DNA from: an uncultured Gammaproteobacteria bacterium
GTDB taxonomy: Bacteria > Pseudomonadota > Gammaproteobacteria > UBA4575
Length of the DNA stretch: 64,000 bases
Assembly (NCBI GenBank): GCA_951812785.1
Contig: OX638335.1
Location: 571,630-635,629 of the forward strand
Direction: 5' to 3'
The notes under the pieces are model-generated. The model worked only from the letters and a program-made list of their open reading frames with translations, made no database searches and had not been told where the DNA came from. The position numbers and the translations under genes are program-made. Positions 55,629 through 63,261 of this stretch are shown here, piece by piece (positions within the stretch are counted from its first letter, which is position 1; the number at the start of each line of letters is the position of its first letter).

Positions 55629-55868
55629 TTAAAGTATTACTTCAGCGCTGTCGAAAACTTCCGCGCTGCCGGAAACTTTCCCCTTGCCAAACACTTGCGC
55701 GTTGCCTGAGACTTTTGCGTTGTCATATATCCAGGCAGCATCTGCGTGAGATAGATTATCTTCGCTCTCAACGAAGCCGCCTAAGTCACCTGACTTTACA
55801 TTACCAAAATCTGTCAGCGCCGCCTTTTTTGCCGGAAACCCAGAAAAATCTGCTAGCGATTTTCGCAT
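55629..55868 (-). CDS. Short hexapeptide-repeat protein with DFGNVKSGDLGGF start
   Basis: This 79-residue protein starts MRKSLADFSGFPAKKAALTD, has GNVKSGDLGGFVESEDNLSH, the conserved N-terminal segment of one family of left-handed beta-helix proteins, and then hexapeptide turns (YDNAKVSGNAQVFGKGKVSG). It overlaps the end of the next gene on the same strand in another frame. It may be the true head of a longer beta-helix protein, separated from its repeats by a frameshift or rearrangement. Confidence 0.5.
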   Translation of the reverse strand: MRKSLADFSGFPAKKAALTDFGNVKSGDLGGFVESEDNLSHADAAWIYDNAKVSGNAQVFGKGKVSGSAEVFDSAEVIL

Positions 55869-56289
55869 AACCAAAAACTCTGGCTTTCTTGTACACAACC
55901 ACGTTGCCTGACACTTGCGCGTTGTGTGACACTTTAGCCTTGTCGCTAACTTGCGCTTCATCAGATACGCACGCGCCGCCAAAAACAACCGCGTTGCCTG
56001 ACACTTTCGCGTCATCAAGGACTTGAGCATTGTCATAAACTTGCGCATTGTCTGACACTTGCGCTTCATCAGATACGCACGCGCTGCCGAAAACTTCCGC
56101 GTTGCCTGACACTTTCGCGTCATCAAGGACTTGAGCATTACATACGTTATCGCAATAAGACGCTTGCGCATCAGCACACATTTTCGCGTTGTCAAACACC
56201 CAGGCTTTGTCAAATACTTGCGCGCTGTCATACACTTCAGCGTTGCCGAAAACAAGCCCGTTGCCATAAATTTTAGCCATGCCGTACAA
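55801..56289 (-). CDS. Hexapeptide-repeat (left-handed beta-helix) protein
   Basis: This frame of 162 codons consists almost wholly of hexapeptide turns such as NAEVYDSAQVFDKAWVFDNA and NAQVYDNAQVLDDAKVSGNA, about twenty in a row, with two nearly identical blocks (VLDDAKVSGNA..VFG..CVSDEAQVSD). Such repeats build a left-handed beta-helix seen in acyltransferases and some phage or surface proteins; no catalytic loop or His is evident, so it may be structural. It overlaps the gene at 55629-55868 by 68 bases and lacks a good ribosome site. Confidence 0.55.
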   Translation of the reverse strand: MYGMAKIYGNGLVFGNAEVYDSAQVFDKAWVFDNAKMCADAQASYCDNVCNAQVLDDAKVSGNAEVFGSACVSDEAQVSDNAQVYDNAQVLDDAKVSGNAVVFGGACVSDEAQVSDKAKVSHNAQVSGNVVVYKKARVFGYAKIASRFFWVSGKKGGADRFW

Positions 56290-56396
56290 AGAAAGTCGAT
56301 ATTTATATGGGTAACGATAAACGTGCAGCGTTTAATTGGGGAAAGCAGCAGGTGAATATCTGCTGGAAGTATCAATGAATCATATATTTCTAAGTT
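56286..56396 (+). repeat. Direct repeat, copy 2
   Basis: ACAAAGAAAGTCGATATTTA then GGGTAACGATAAACGTGCAG to CATATATTTCTAAG. It is the duplicate of 55489-55599, including the stop codon of the 3D gene, without the rest of the gene. The PLA2-like gene begins directly after it. Confidence 0.8.
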
Positions 56397-56849
56397 ATGC
56401 GTAGTACTGTTTTTTCTAAACCATTACTGGTTGTCTCGTGGGCCTTTGTGGCCGTTGCATGCTCATCTGATTCAGGTTTAAGTCCATTTGCTAGTGATGG
56501 CTGTTCTTTGTTTCCTGATGCTTCTTTAATCAATAATGATGATTGGTGCACCTGTTGTGTGGAACATGATATTGCCTACTGGAAAGGCGGTAGCGAACAG
56601 CAACGTGAAAAAGTTGATACTGCGTTAATGCGCTGTGTGTATAAAAAAACTAATGATCACGTGCTCGCGAATGTGATGTTTGAAGGGGTACGTTTTGGTG
56701 GTAGCCTATACTTTTATAACTGGTATTGCTGGGGTTACGGTTGGCCGTATGATCGTAAATATCAAGCATTGACAGAAGGAGAAAAAAAGCAAGCACAAGC
56801 GTTGCTAGAAAAATACCAAGCTAGCAGACAAGCAACCTGTAAAAATTAA
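56397..56849 (+). CDS. PLA2-like lipoprotein
   Basis: The 150-residue protein has a lipoprotein-type signal (SWAFVAVACSSD) and the phospholipase A2 active-site pattern: DGCSLFPD, then TCCVEHDIAYWKGG, in which CCxxHDxxY carries the catalytic His-Asp. Other Cys pairs (LMRCVYKK, NWYCWGYGWPYD) agree with a disulfide-rich secreted fold. Such proteins are known as bacterial PLA2-like proteins of mostly untested activity. It begins at the end of the repeat unit. Confidence 0.65.
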   Translation: MRSTVFSKPLLVVSWAFVAVACSSDSGLSPFASDGCSLFPDASLINNDDWCTCCVEHDIAYWKGGSEQQREKVDTALMRCVYKKTNDHVLANVMFEGVRFGGSLYFYNWYCWGYGWPYDRKYQALTEGEKKQAQALLEKYQASRQATCKN

Positions 56850-57499
56850 TCTCTAAAAGAAATTATTTCCCAGTTATTATTTTTTGCATGACTGCGTAAG
56901 TTGTCGTCAGGATCGACTGCATAAGGGTGTTGCACTGCATTTAATAACGGTATGTCGTTATGAGAGTCGCTGTAGCCATAACTGCCTTGTAAATTTAATC
57001 CACATACTTCTAGCCACTCATTAAGACGCTCTATCTTATGGTGAGCGAAGCAGGGTGCGTCTAGTTCACCAGTATATTTGCCATCGACCATTTTTAGTTG
57101 CGTCGCAATGAGTTGGTGAACGTTATAAAGCTCAGCAATAGGTTGAGTGATGAAATGATTAGTGGAGGTGATAATAATTAGATGATCGCCTGTGAGGCGA
57201 TGTTTTTCTAATGCAGCTATGCCTTTTTGAGTCATGATAGGCTTTATTTTTTCTTCTACAAATTCTGCGCGCCACTGTTTTAGAGTCCCTAAGGGATGCT
57301 CGCTAAGCGGTTTGAAGGCGAATTTTGAGTACTCATATATGTCCAAGCTACCTTGCTTGTATTGCTCGTAGAACTCTCGATTGGTGCGTTCGTAGACTTC
57401 TGCGTCTACTGCATCTTGCTGGACCAAGTACTGGCCCCATAAATAGTCGCTGTCACCAGCTAACAGTGTCTCATCTAGATCAAAAAGAGCGAGTGGCAA
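56846..57499 (-). CDS. HAD-IB family phosphatase (SerB-like)
   Basis: This 217-residue phosphatase shows LALFDLDETLLAGDSDYLWG (catalytic Asp pair), TSTNHFITQPI (motif II) and YGYSDSHNDIPLLNAVQHP (motif IV). HAD-IB enzymes of this group act on phosphoserine, histidinol phosphate or similar. The substrate is not decided here. It overlaps the PLA2-like gene by four bases at the stop codons. Confidence 0.85.
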   Translation of the reverse strand: MPLALFDLDETLLAGDSDYLWGQYLVQQDAVDAEVYERTNREFYEQYKQGSLDIYEYSKFAFKPLSEHPLGTLKQWRAEFVEEKIKPIMTQKGIAALEKHRLTGDHLIIITSTNHFITQPIAELYNVHQLIATQLKMVDGKYTGELDAPCFAHHKIERLNEWLEVCGLNLQGSYGYSDSHNDIPLLNAVQHPYAVDPDDNLRSHAKNNNWEIISFRD

Positions 57500-57632
57500 T
57501 TATATCTCCTTGGTAATTATGGTTGTTTAAGCTTAATTTAAACGAAATTGGTTACAAATAGCCGTATGTTTGCGTCAATTAGGCGCATGTGAAAGAATGC
57601 TCACAGTGCATTTATTCTAACAATATAACAAA

Positions 57633-58115
57633 ATGATAGATTCACAGGGGTATCGAGCTAACGTAGGCATTGTATTGTATAACGATGCTGGCCAGCTATT
57701 GTGGTGTAAACGTTGTGGGCAAGATGCTTGGCAGTTTCCGCAAGGCGGTATTAGTGAGAATGAATCGCCCGAGGATGCTTTGTATCGTGAATTAAAAGAG
57801 GAGACGGGCTTGTCTCGGCATGACGTTGAGGTGGTTGCTAGTTCTAAGAAAGGGCTTAAGTATCGTCTTCCTCCGCACTTGGTTCGTCGTCGCTGTTTTC
57901 CAAAATGTATCGGTCAGAAGCAACGTTGGTTTTTGTTGCGCATGGTGTCTGATGAAAGTCGAATTGATCTACAGAACTCCGATATTCCTGAGTTTGATGG
58001 GTGGGCTTGGGTAGATTACTGGCAACCAATCAATGATGTTGTATTTTTCAAGCGAAAAGTATATCAGCGTGCATTAACTGAATTCGCGCCGATTATGAAC
58101 CCGGCTGTTGCTTAG
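57633..58115 (+). CDS. rppH: RNA pyrophosphohydrolase RppH
   Basis: RppH removes pyrophosphate from RNA 5' ends and starts RNase E decay. The Nudix box [20 protein letters not shown] followed by TGL is intact. The start [20 protein letters not shown] and WFLLRM later are typical. Length 160 is normal. Confidence 0.95.
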   Translation: MIDSQGYRANVGIVLYNDAGQLLWCKRCGQDAWQFPQGGISENESPEDALYRELKEETGLSRHDVEVVASSKKGLKYRLPPHLVRRRCFPKCIGQKQRWFLLRMVSDESRIDLQNSDIPEFDGWAWVDYWQPINDVVFFKRKVYQRALTEFAPIMNPAVA

Positions 58116-58121
58116 AAATCA

Positions 58122-58841
58122 CTAGCCAGATTTTCTCCTTAACCAAATAACTATTCCTGTGACTGCCAGTATTACTAACAGTATGGCTACAACAGACATT
58201 ATATTTTGCCCCCAACCACCGAGTAGTCTTCCGCTGTGTAAATCCAATAAAACACGCTCGTAACTTATTTCATTACTACGTGCATGTTGTTGGATAAGTG
58301 TGTTTATATTGTTGGGCGTTTCAGTGGGTGCTACCCATTTAGGATGCGGGCCTTTTAACGGCTGCCATGCGGAGAGTTCATTGCTGCCCCTCCAATACGT
58401 GTTAATACCGCGAATGACAGGATGACCATCCTCTGTAATTGAAATACCCAAAGGATTTTCAGGTAAGCCGGTGAATTCGCCAATTTCATCGATGATTTGT
58501 CCATCGCGATCAATTACTACTAAGCTCGTTTGTGTGGCAAGTAATATATATTCGTTAAGGTTAAGTGCGCCGACTAAAGATTCGTTAAGGTTAAGTGCGT
58601 AGCGCCCATTCAAATAGACAAAATTGCTCGCCTGTGAGATTAAGTGTTTATTGGTTTGAAATGAACTCACGTTGAAGTTACCAATATTATAATGGTCGAG
58701 TAACCATGAAGAACTAGTGTGAGTTTTATTTAATTTGAGAGTGTCACTGAAATTTAGAAATAGGCCAGTTGCTGATAAAATTATTACAAACAACGAGACT
58801 GTTACTCCGATATAACGGTGCCAAATATGTGGCTTTGCCAT
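58122..58841 (-). CDS. PepSY-type membrane protein
   Basis: This 239-residue protein has an N-terminal membrane helix (WHRYIGVTVSLFVIILSATG), a periplasmic region and a C-terminal helix (SVVAILLVILAVTGIVIWL) ending in RRKSG, the PepSY-TM plan; HRYIG and LDLHSGRLLGG are typical. PepSY-TM proteins take part in reduction of iron or siderophores and similar electron-transfer tasks. A 20-base sequence occurs twice at 58550 and 58580, which duplicates LNLNE in the protein. It is the third gene of a porin/FMN-binding/PepSY operon. Confidence 0.78.
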   Translation of the reverse strand: MAKPHIWHRYIGVTVSLFVIILSATGLFLNFSDTLKLNKTHTSSSWLLDHYNIGNFNVSSFQTNKHLISQASNFVYLNGRYALNLNESLVGALNLNEYILLATQTSLVVIDRDGQIIDEIGEFTGLPENPLGISITEDGHPVIRGINTYWRGSNELSAWQPLKGPHPKWVAPTETPNNINTLIQQHARSNEISYERVLLDLHSGRLLGGWGQNIMSVVAILLVILAVTGIVIWLRRKSG

Positions 58842-58930
58842 GGGGTGTTAGTTGGTATGCACTTGTACAGACGGTTAGCCTAGAGTCAGGCAGTTGCTAA
58901 CTGAACTGAGTCTAGGGCGGTATTATTCTT

Positions 58931-59503
58931 CTATTTTTCTTTTAAGGTCACTTGCTTGTGCAAGTAAAGGGCCATTCTAGACAATTTTTTCATAGCATTC
59001 ACGGATAATGTTGCACCGGTGATGTTATCAATTGGTTGGCTAAGCCTATTTTTGGAAGTGAGATGAGCGCCATCAAACTGCTCGGTGAAGAAATCATTGC
59101 GAATTTCCCAGCCGCGGCTTTCTCTGAAGATTAATACTCTGAATTGCTCCACTTGATTATCTGAGACAACAAAGCCTGCTGTGATGGGAAGCTCTTTGCC
59201 AATTTTTTCAAGAATCCACACTGTACGATCATTGTCATGCCAGTAGGGGATGCGAATCTTACTATAACGATGACCAAGAATAGATTTTAATTTTTTGCTG
59301 AGATCATCTTTTACGATGACGCGTTCTGCTTTAGGAGGGTTACTTGAAAAAATTTCATTGATGAAATCTTCTGGTAATTGATAAACCCCTTTAGCCCATG
59401 CAAGTGAGCAATAGGCCAAAGGAGCCATCAAAAATAACAATATGAAAACAGTTTTACGCATGCGTCGAAAGGTTATCCGATATCGGTTCGCAAGGTAAGC
59501 CAT
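58931..59503 (-). CDS. FMN-binding domain protein
   Basis: This 190-residue exported protein has an N-terminal helix (RKTVFILLFLMAPLAYCSLA) and an FMN-binding domain ending with DNITGATLSVNAMKKL, where the Thr of the S/TGAT motif covalently carries FMN in RnfG, NqrC and similar proteins. It would be a periplasmic electron carrier. It sits between the porin gene (10 bases away) and the PepSY gene (90 bases away), all on one strand, so electron transfer to PepSY is likely. Confidence 0.82.
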   Translation of the reverse strand: MAYLANRYRITFRRMRKTVFILLFLMAPLAYCSLAWAKGVYQLPEDFINEIFSSNPPKAERVIVKDDLSKKLKSILGHRYSKIRIPYWHDNDRTVWILEKIGKELPITAGFVVSDNQVEQFRVLIFRESRGWEIRNDFFTEQFDGAHLTSKNRLSQPIDNITGATLSVNAMKKLSRMALYLHKQVTLKEK

Positions 59504-59513
59504 TTATACATAC

Positions 59514-60818
59514 CTAGAACGACCAACCAATACCAAGGTTGTAACCTTTGAAGTCACGGCCTTCTTCTGAATCTTCATCGTGCTCACGGACTTGGTAGTC
59601 AACCTTTAGAACTACGTTTTCATGTAGCCAGTAGTTTGCGCCCAGCGTCCACTGGTTAAACTCATCAAGCTCACGCGCACCTTCAACATCTTCATAACGG
59701 AAGAAGAAGCCAACGTTTTCTATCGGCATGATGCTAGGTTCTATGTACCAACCTTTTTGCTCATCATCATTTGCGGCTTCAACCGCATCTCCATCAAAGT
59801 CCCATTCTGCATAGTAAGCACGTAAACCGACACCTAAGCCGCCAACGTTGCCATTATAAGCAAGGTGGGCAGCATATAAGAAGCCATCTTCTAGACCATC
59901 GCCACCCGTTTGTGATGCATCATCTTGATGCTGAACAGCAAGACCAACTTCTAAACCTTGAACGCCAGTGTAAGTGACTGCGCCAGTGTAAGCGACATGG
60001 CTACCATCGGCATTTGAGGCCTTTTGGCGACCGCTACGAACACGGAATGCACTGCCACCAGTGGTTGGAATTTCCAGGCCAGAGTGCACCGCAGCTTCTA
60101 TTTTGAAGCCAGCATCAAATACATAAGTTAACTTGGAACCTACTGCCCACCAAGTCGCTGGAGTGATTACATTTTCAACGTTATTACGTTCAACGCCGTA
60201 AAATGTATCTGGTTCGTGAGTTTCGTTAAGTATTCCAATCGGAAGTAAGAAAACACCACCTAGTACGTTTGTGTTGTCATTGAAGTCATACTCAATGTAG
60301 GCCTGCTCAATTTCAACTTCCCCACCTAAAGGGTCGCCATCACTTTCTACACCACCATGCTCAATTTCAAATTCTGAATAGAAGCGAAGCTTGTCTGTAA
60401 ATTGATAGCCAAAGAATAAGACAAAGCGATGAATATCAAACTCGTCTTTATCTCTTGAGTCATCTTCAGCTTCAAGGTTGTTGTAGTGAACTTCACCATA
60501 ACCGCCAATGGAAATATTTTGTAAGCCTTCAAAAAGAGGAGATTCAACAGCTTCAGCGGCAGCTTCAGCTACTTGTGTTGCTTCCTCTGCATTGTCAGTC
60601 GCTACCTTGGCAGAGGCCGCCGCATCTACTACTGCTTGTTGGGCTTCTTGTATCGCTTTCTGATTTTCTTCACGTTCAGACATTAAGAATTTGACCGCTG
60701 CTTTGAGCTGTTCATATTCTTCTTTGTCGACAGTGACTTGTTCTCCGGCAAATCCATTACCAGATGCTAGGATGGCTACACTGACTAACGCACCTAGCGT
60801 TAACTGTTTGATTTTCAT
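59514..60818 (-). CDS. Outer-membrane porin-like protein
   Basis: The 434-residue protein has a signal peptide (LTLGALVSVAILASGNGFA), a coiled-coil N-terminal region (EEYEQLKAAVKFLMSEREEN, Ala-rich to about 90), and then an outer-membrane barrel with ISIGGYGEVHYNNLEAED and a C-terminal aromatic strand ending GWSF. This plan is shared with phosphate-selective and other trimeric porins. Substrate is unknown. A Fur-like box upstream suggests iron control. Confidence 0.82.
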   Translation of the reverse strand: MKIKQLTLGALVSVAILASGNGFAGEQVTVDKEEYEQLKAAVKFLMSEREENQKAIQEAQQAVVDAAASAKVATDNAEEATQVAEAAAEAVESPLFEGLQNISIGGYGEVHYNNLEAEDDSRDKDEFDIHRFVLFFGYQFTDKLRFYSEFEIEHGGVESDGDPLGGEVEIEQAYIEYDFNDNTNVLGGVFLLPIGILNETHEPDTFYGVERNNVENVITPATWWAVGSKLTYVFDAGFKIEAAVHSGLEIPTTGGSAFRVRSGRQKASNADGSHVAYTGAVTYTGVQGLEVGLAVQHQDDASQTGGDGLEDGFLYAAHLAYNGNVGGLGVGLRAYYAEWDFDGDAVEAANDDEQKGWYIEPSIMPIENVGFFFRYEDVEGARELDEFNQWTLGANYWLHENVVLKVDYQVREHDEDSEEGRDFKGYNLGIGWSF

Positions 60819-60911
60819 TTAAAAACTCCCTAAGTTCATGAAAATATTAAGATTAAATTAAGAGATGATGATAAATAACAGTAGGGATATTAAATCAATA
60901 TTAATACAAAT

Positions 60912-60930
60912 GCAACTCATTCTCATTAGC
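60912..60930 (-). promoter_or_regulatory. Fur-like box upstream of the porin operon
   Basis: On the minus strand GCTAATGAGAATGAGTTGC matches the Fur consensus at most of its AT-triplet positions (TAATGAGAATGA). It lies about 95 bases before the porin start. Confidence 0.55.
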
Positions 60931-61045
60931 ATTATTATAAACTTTGAAGGTTCGCTCAACTGTGAAAGACTTGAATTACGTCGGGAGGAGAGACCTACAC
61001 TGTTTCTAAATGCTTAAACGGGAAATTTACTAAGGTGAACTAAAA

Positions 61046-61076
61046 AAGGCACTCATTTGGGATGAGCGCCTTTTGT
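61046..61076 (-). terminator. Terminator after bfr
   Basis: AAAAGGC-A-CTCAT and ATGAG-C-GCCTTTT form a stem of about twelve pairs around TTGGG, with T-rich sequence on one side and an A-run on the other, so it can act in both directions. Confidence 0.7.
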
Positions 61077-61096
61077 TTTTACGATTATAGTGAGTG

Positions 61097-61579
61097 TTAA
61101 TCAGATGAGCAGGCCAACATCATTTCTTGCAAATAATTTTGAATACCAATATGGTTAATTCGGTCAAATTGTTCTTCTAACCAATCGATATGTTCTTCTT
61201 CACCTTCTAAAATATGTTCAAACAGTTCTCTTGAGACGTAATCTTTAACGCTTTCGCTGTAAGCAATGGCCTCTTTAAGATCGGGAAGTGCTTCCATTTC
61301 TAGTTGGAGATCACACTTAAGCATCTCTTCTGGTGATTCGCCGATGTAAAGCTTCCCTAACGATTGTAAATTGGGTAAGCCCTCTAAAAATAAGATGCGT
61401 TCAATAAGCATGTCTGCGTGTTTCATCTCATCAATAGACTCTTGATACTCATGCTCATTGAGCTTGTCTAGTCCCCAGTTTTTATACATGCGGGCATGTA
61501 GGAAATATTGATTAATTGCGGTGAGTTCGTTTTTTAAGGTCTTATTTAAAAACTCGATTACCTTAGTATCGCCTTTCAT
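61097..61579 (-). CDS. bfr: Bacterioferritin
   Basis: Bacterioferritin stores iron in a 24-subunit shell. The 160-residue protein has the di-iron ligands ([35 protein letters not shown]) and the heme-ligand Met region (MKHADM). [17 protein letters not shown] supplies the last ligands. It ends ACSSD. It lies beside bfd, with a terminator just behind. Confidence 0.95.
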   Translation of the reverse strand: MKGDTKVIEFLNKTLKNELTAINQYFLHARMYKNWGLDKLNEHEYQESIDEMKHADMLIERILFLEGLPNLQSLGKLYIGESPEEMLKCDLQLEMEALPDLKEAIAYSESVKDYVSRELFEHILEGEEEHIDWLEEQFDRINHIGIQNYLQEMMLACSSD

Positions 61580-61737
61580 AGAGTGTGCGCCCTTGTGTAT
61601 TAAATAATATTGTAAATTATAAACTAAAATTCACAAAAGCATTTATCGATTAAGAATAGAAGTGCAATCGTAGTAACGACTGATTATCATTTGCCAGAGC
61701 TATCAACATAGAACATGCAATTGTTGCTGTGTGTGAG

Positions 61738-61962
61738 CTAAGTAATGTTAACGATGACGTCGCCAGAGGAGTTGTGTGTGAGGACATTGCTTTCGCATTG
61801 ATTGCGACAGCTACGCATACATTGGCGTGCATGGTTTTTACATTCTCCGCATTGAGTGGCGACACCTAGCTGTGACTGAATATCAGAAAATGAAGTAACG
61901 CCGTTATTCACAGCTTGTTTAATCTGGCGGTCGGTGATTTGTTTGCAGATACATATGAACAT
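61738..61962 (-). CDS. bfd: Bacterioferritin-associated ferredoxin Bfd
   Basis: Bfd gives electrons to Bfr to release stored iron. The 74-residue protein starts MFICICKQITDRQIKQAVNN, with the cluster Cys pair CIC, and has GVATQCGECKNHAR with the second pair (CGEC). The C-terminus has extra Cys residues and a longer tail than usual. A strong Fur-like box lies just upstream. Confidence 0.92.
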   Translation of the reverse strand: MFICICKQITDRQIKQAVNNGVTSFSDIQSQLGVATQCGECKNHARQCMRSCRNQCESNVLTHNSSGDVIVNIT

Positions 61963-61976
61963 GGCGTAAAGTTAAT

Positions 61977-61995
61977 GCAAATGAGAATGATTGTC
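61977..61995. promoter_or_regulatory. Fur-like box upstream of bfd
   Basis: GCAAATGAGAATGATTGTC is a good match to the Fur 19-mer (AATGAnAATnATT core). It lies 15 bases before the bfd start, so Fur would block its promoter when iron is plentiful. Confidence 0.7.
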
Positions 61996-62098
61996 AACAC
62001 CATCCACAATGGGGTAGATCGCGGATTAATTGAAATGTGAGTAAAGTTCTATCTCTATGAGCTTAAAGACGTATTTTAGGTAGTTCGAGCGTACTTGA

Positions 62099-62833
62099 AT
62101 GAATATTAAAACTTTCCAAACCTATGTGCTTTGGATGTTCTATTCACTTGGTTCTCTGCTGATCTGTTTCTGGCTAGCATGGCAGTTGTCTGCGCAAGTC
62201 AATTTCCTGTATCCAGTCTGGTATTCGGTATTGGAAATCAATCAAACGATTGAACAAACAATGCCAAAACATCTTTACAAAAAAGAATTTATAGCTATTG
62301 ACAGCAATGAGCATCATCGTTTGTTCGCAGAAATTGTCACGTCATTACAAAACAGTGGCGAAGGTCTGGATGAGATTAGTTTTTATAGTTCTTCGGGGAA
62401 GCAATTGGGTCAGTTGTTGACTGAGAATGAAATTGTTCATCTAAGAGATGTTGCTGGACTATTAGATATATTAGGATGGTTTTGTGTGGCGACGTTTATT
62501 TTTTGTTTAGTGGTGCTTGGCGCAATTATAATTTTTTGTATTGCTATGCCAGTGCTTAAAAAATTGCTTGTTAGTGTGTTTAGCCTGATTACTGTGGCAG
62601 TGGTGTTGATCATTTTGCTGGGCGCGAAGAAGTTCTTTTCCTGGCTGCATGCTGTGGTGTTTCCAGATAACCACCAATGGTTCTTTTATTATGAAGATTC
62701 GTTGATGAGTACTCTAATGAAAGCGCCCTATTTGTTTGCATCCATTAGTATTCAGTTGTTGCTATTGGGTATTTGCCTATGGCTAGTGCATTTAATTCTA
62801 GTGCGTAAATTTGGCCGTTTTAGAACGGTTTAA
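62099..62833 (+). CDS. DUF1461 integral membrane protein
   Basis: The 244-residue protein has four hydrophobic helices (the first WMFYSLGSLLICFWLAWQL) and the DUF1461 features ENEIVHLRDVAGLLDILG and AVVFPDNHQWFF. The family (TIGR01906) is conserved in bacteria without known function. It overlaps the stop of hemJ by 14 bases on the opposite strand. The ATG at 62099 has no strong ribosome site. Confidence 0.7.
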   Translation: MNIKTFQTYVLWMFYSLGSLLICFWLAWQLSAQVNFLYPVWYSVLEINQTIEQTMPKHLYKKEFIAIDSNEHHRLFAEIVTSLQNSGEGLDEISFYSSSGKQLGQLLTENEIVHLRDVAGLLDILGWFCVATFIFCLVVLGAIIIFCIAMPVLKKLLVSVFSLITVAVVLIILLGAKKFFSWLHAVVFPDNHQWFFYYEDSLMSTLMKAPYLFASISIQLLLLGICLWLVHLILVRKFGRFRTV

Positions 62834-63257
62834 CCACGACTAAAATTACAATAGCAATTAGAGTTAATACGGGTGCCTCGTTAAACCAGCGAAACCATAC
62901 ATGCGATTTTACATTGCGATCATATTTGAATGCCTTAATTAGAAGGGCACACCAGATATGGTAAAAAATCAGTAGCCAAACGAGCCCTAACTTAAGGTGC
63001 ATCCAATATCCAGTCATGTAGGCATTCCAGGCAGGGATTAACATCCATAGGCCAAATACAATGGTCAGTATTGCACTGGGTGTCATGATGCCGAAGAATA
63101 ATTTTCTTTCCATGATCTTAAAACGCTCATTGCTAATTTCATCATCAGACATAGAGTGATAAACAAATAAGCGTGGCAGGTAAAATAATCCCGCAAACCA
63201 GGTGACTATAAAAATAATATGTAGTGCCCGGATAAAATCAAATGAGTCCCATAACAT
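62820..63257 (-). CDS. hemJ: Protoporphyrinogen oxidase HemJ
   Basis: HemJ makes protoporphyrin IX in bacteria lacking HemG or HemY. The 145-residue membrane protein starts with FIRALHIIFIVTWFAGLFYL, with the conserved His (ALHI), and has FYLPRLFVYH, MERKL and WMHLKLGLVWLL, each typical. It has four membrane helices. It is four bases from the chloride-channel fragment on the same strand. Confidence 0.92.
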   Translation of the reverse strand: MLWDSFDFIRALHIIFIVTWFAGLFYLPRLFVYHSMSDDEISNERFKIMERKLFFGIMTPSAILTIVFGLWMLIPAWNAYMTGYWMHLKLGLVWLLIFYHIWCALLIKAFKYDRNVKSHVWFRWFNEAPVLTLIAIVILVVVKPF

Positions 63258-63261
63258 TTTT

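Noticed and set aside
55629-56290. Regularly spaced short repeats that resemble a CRISPR array
   Set aside because: The repeats are degenerate, have no constant spacer length, and translate as in-frame hexapeptide turns of a beta-helix protein.
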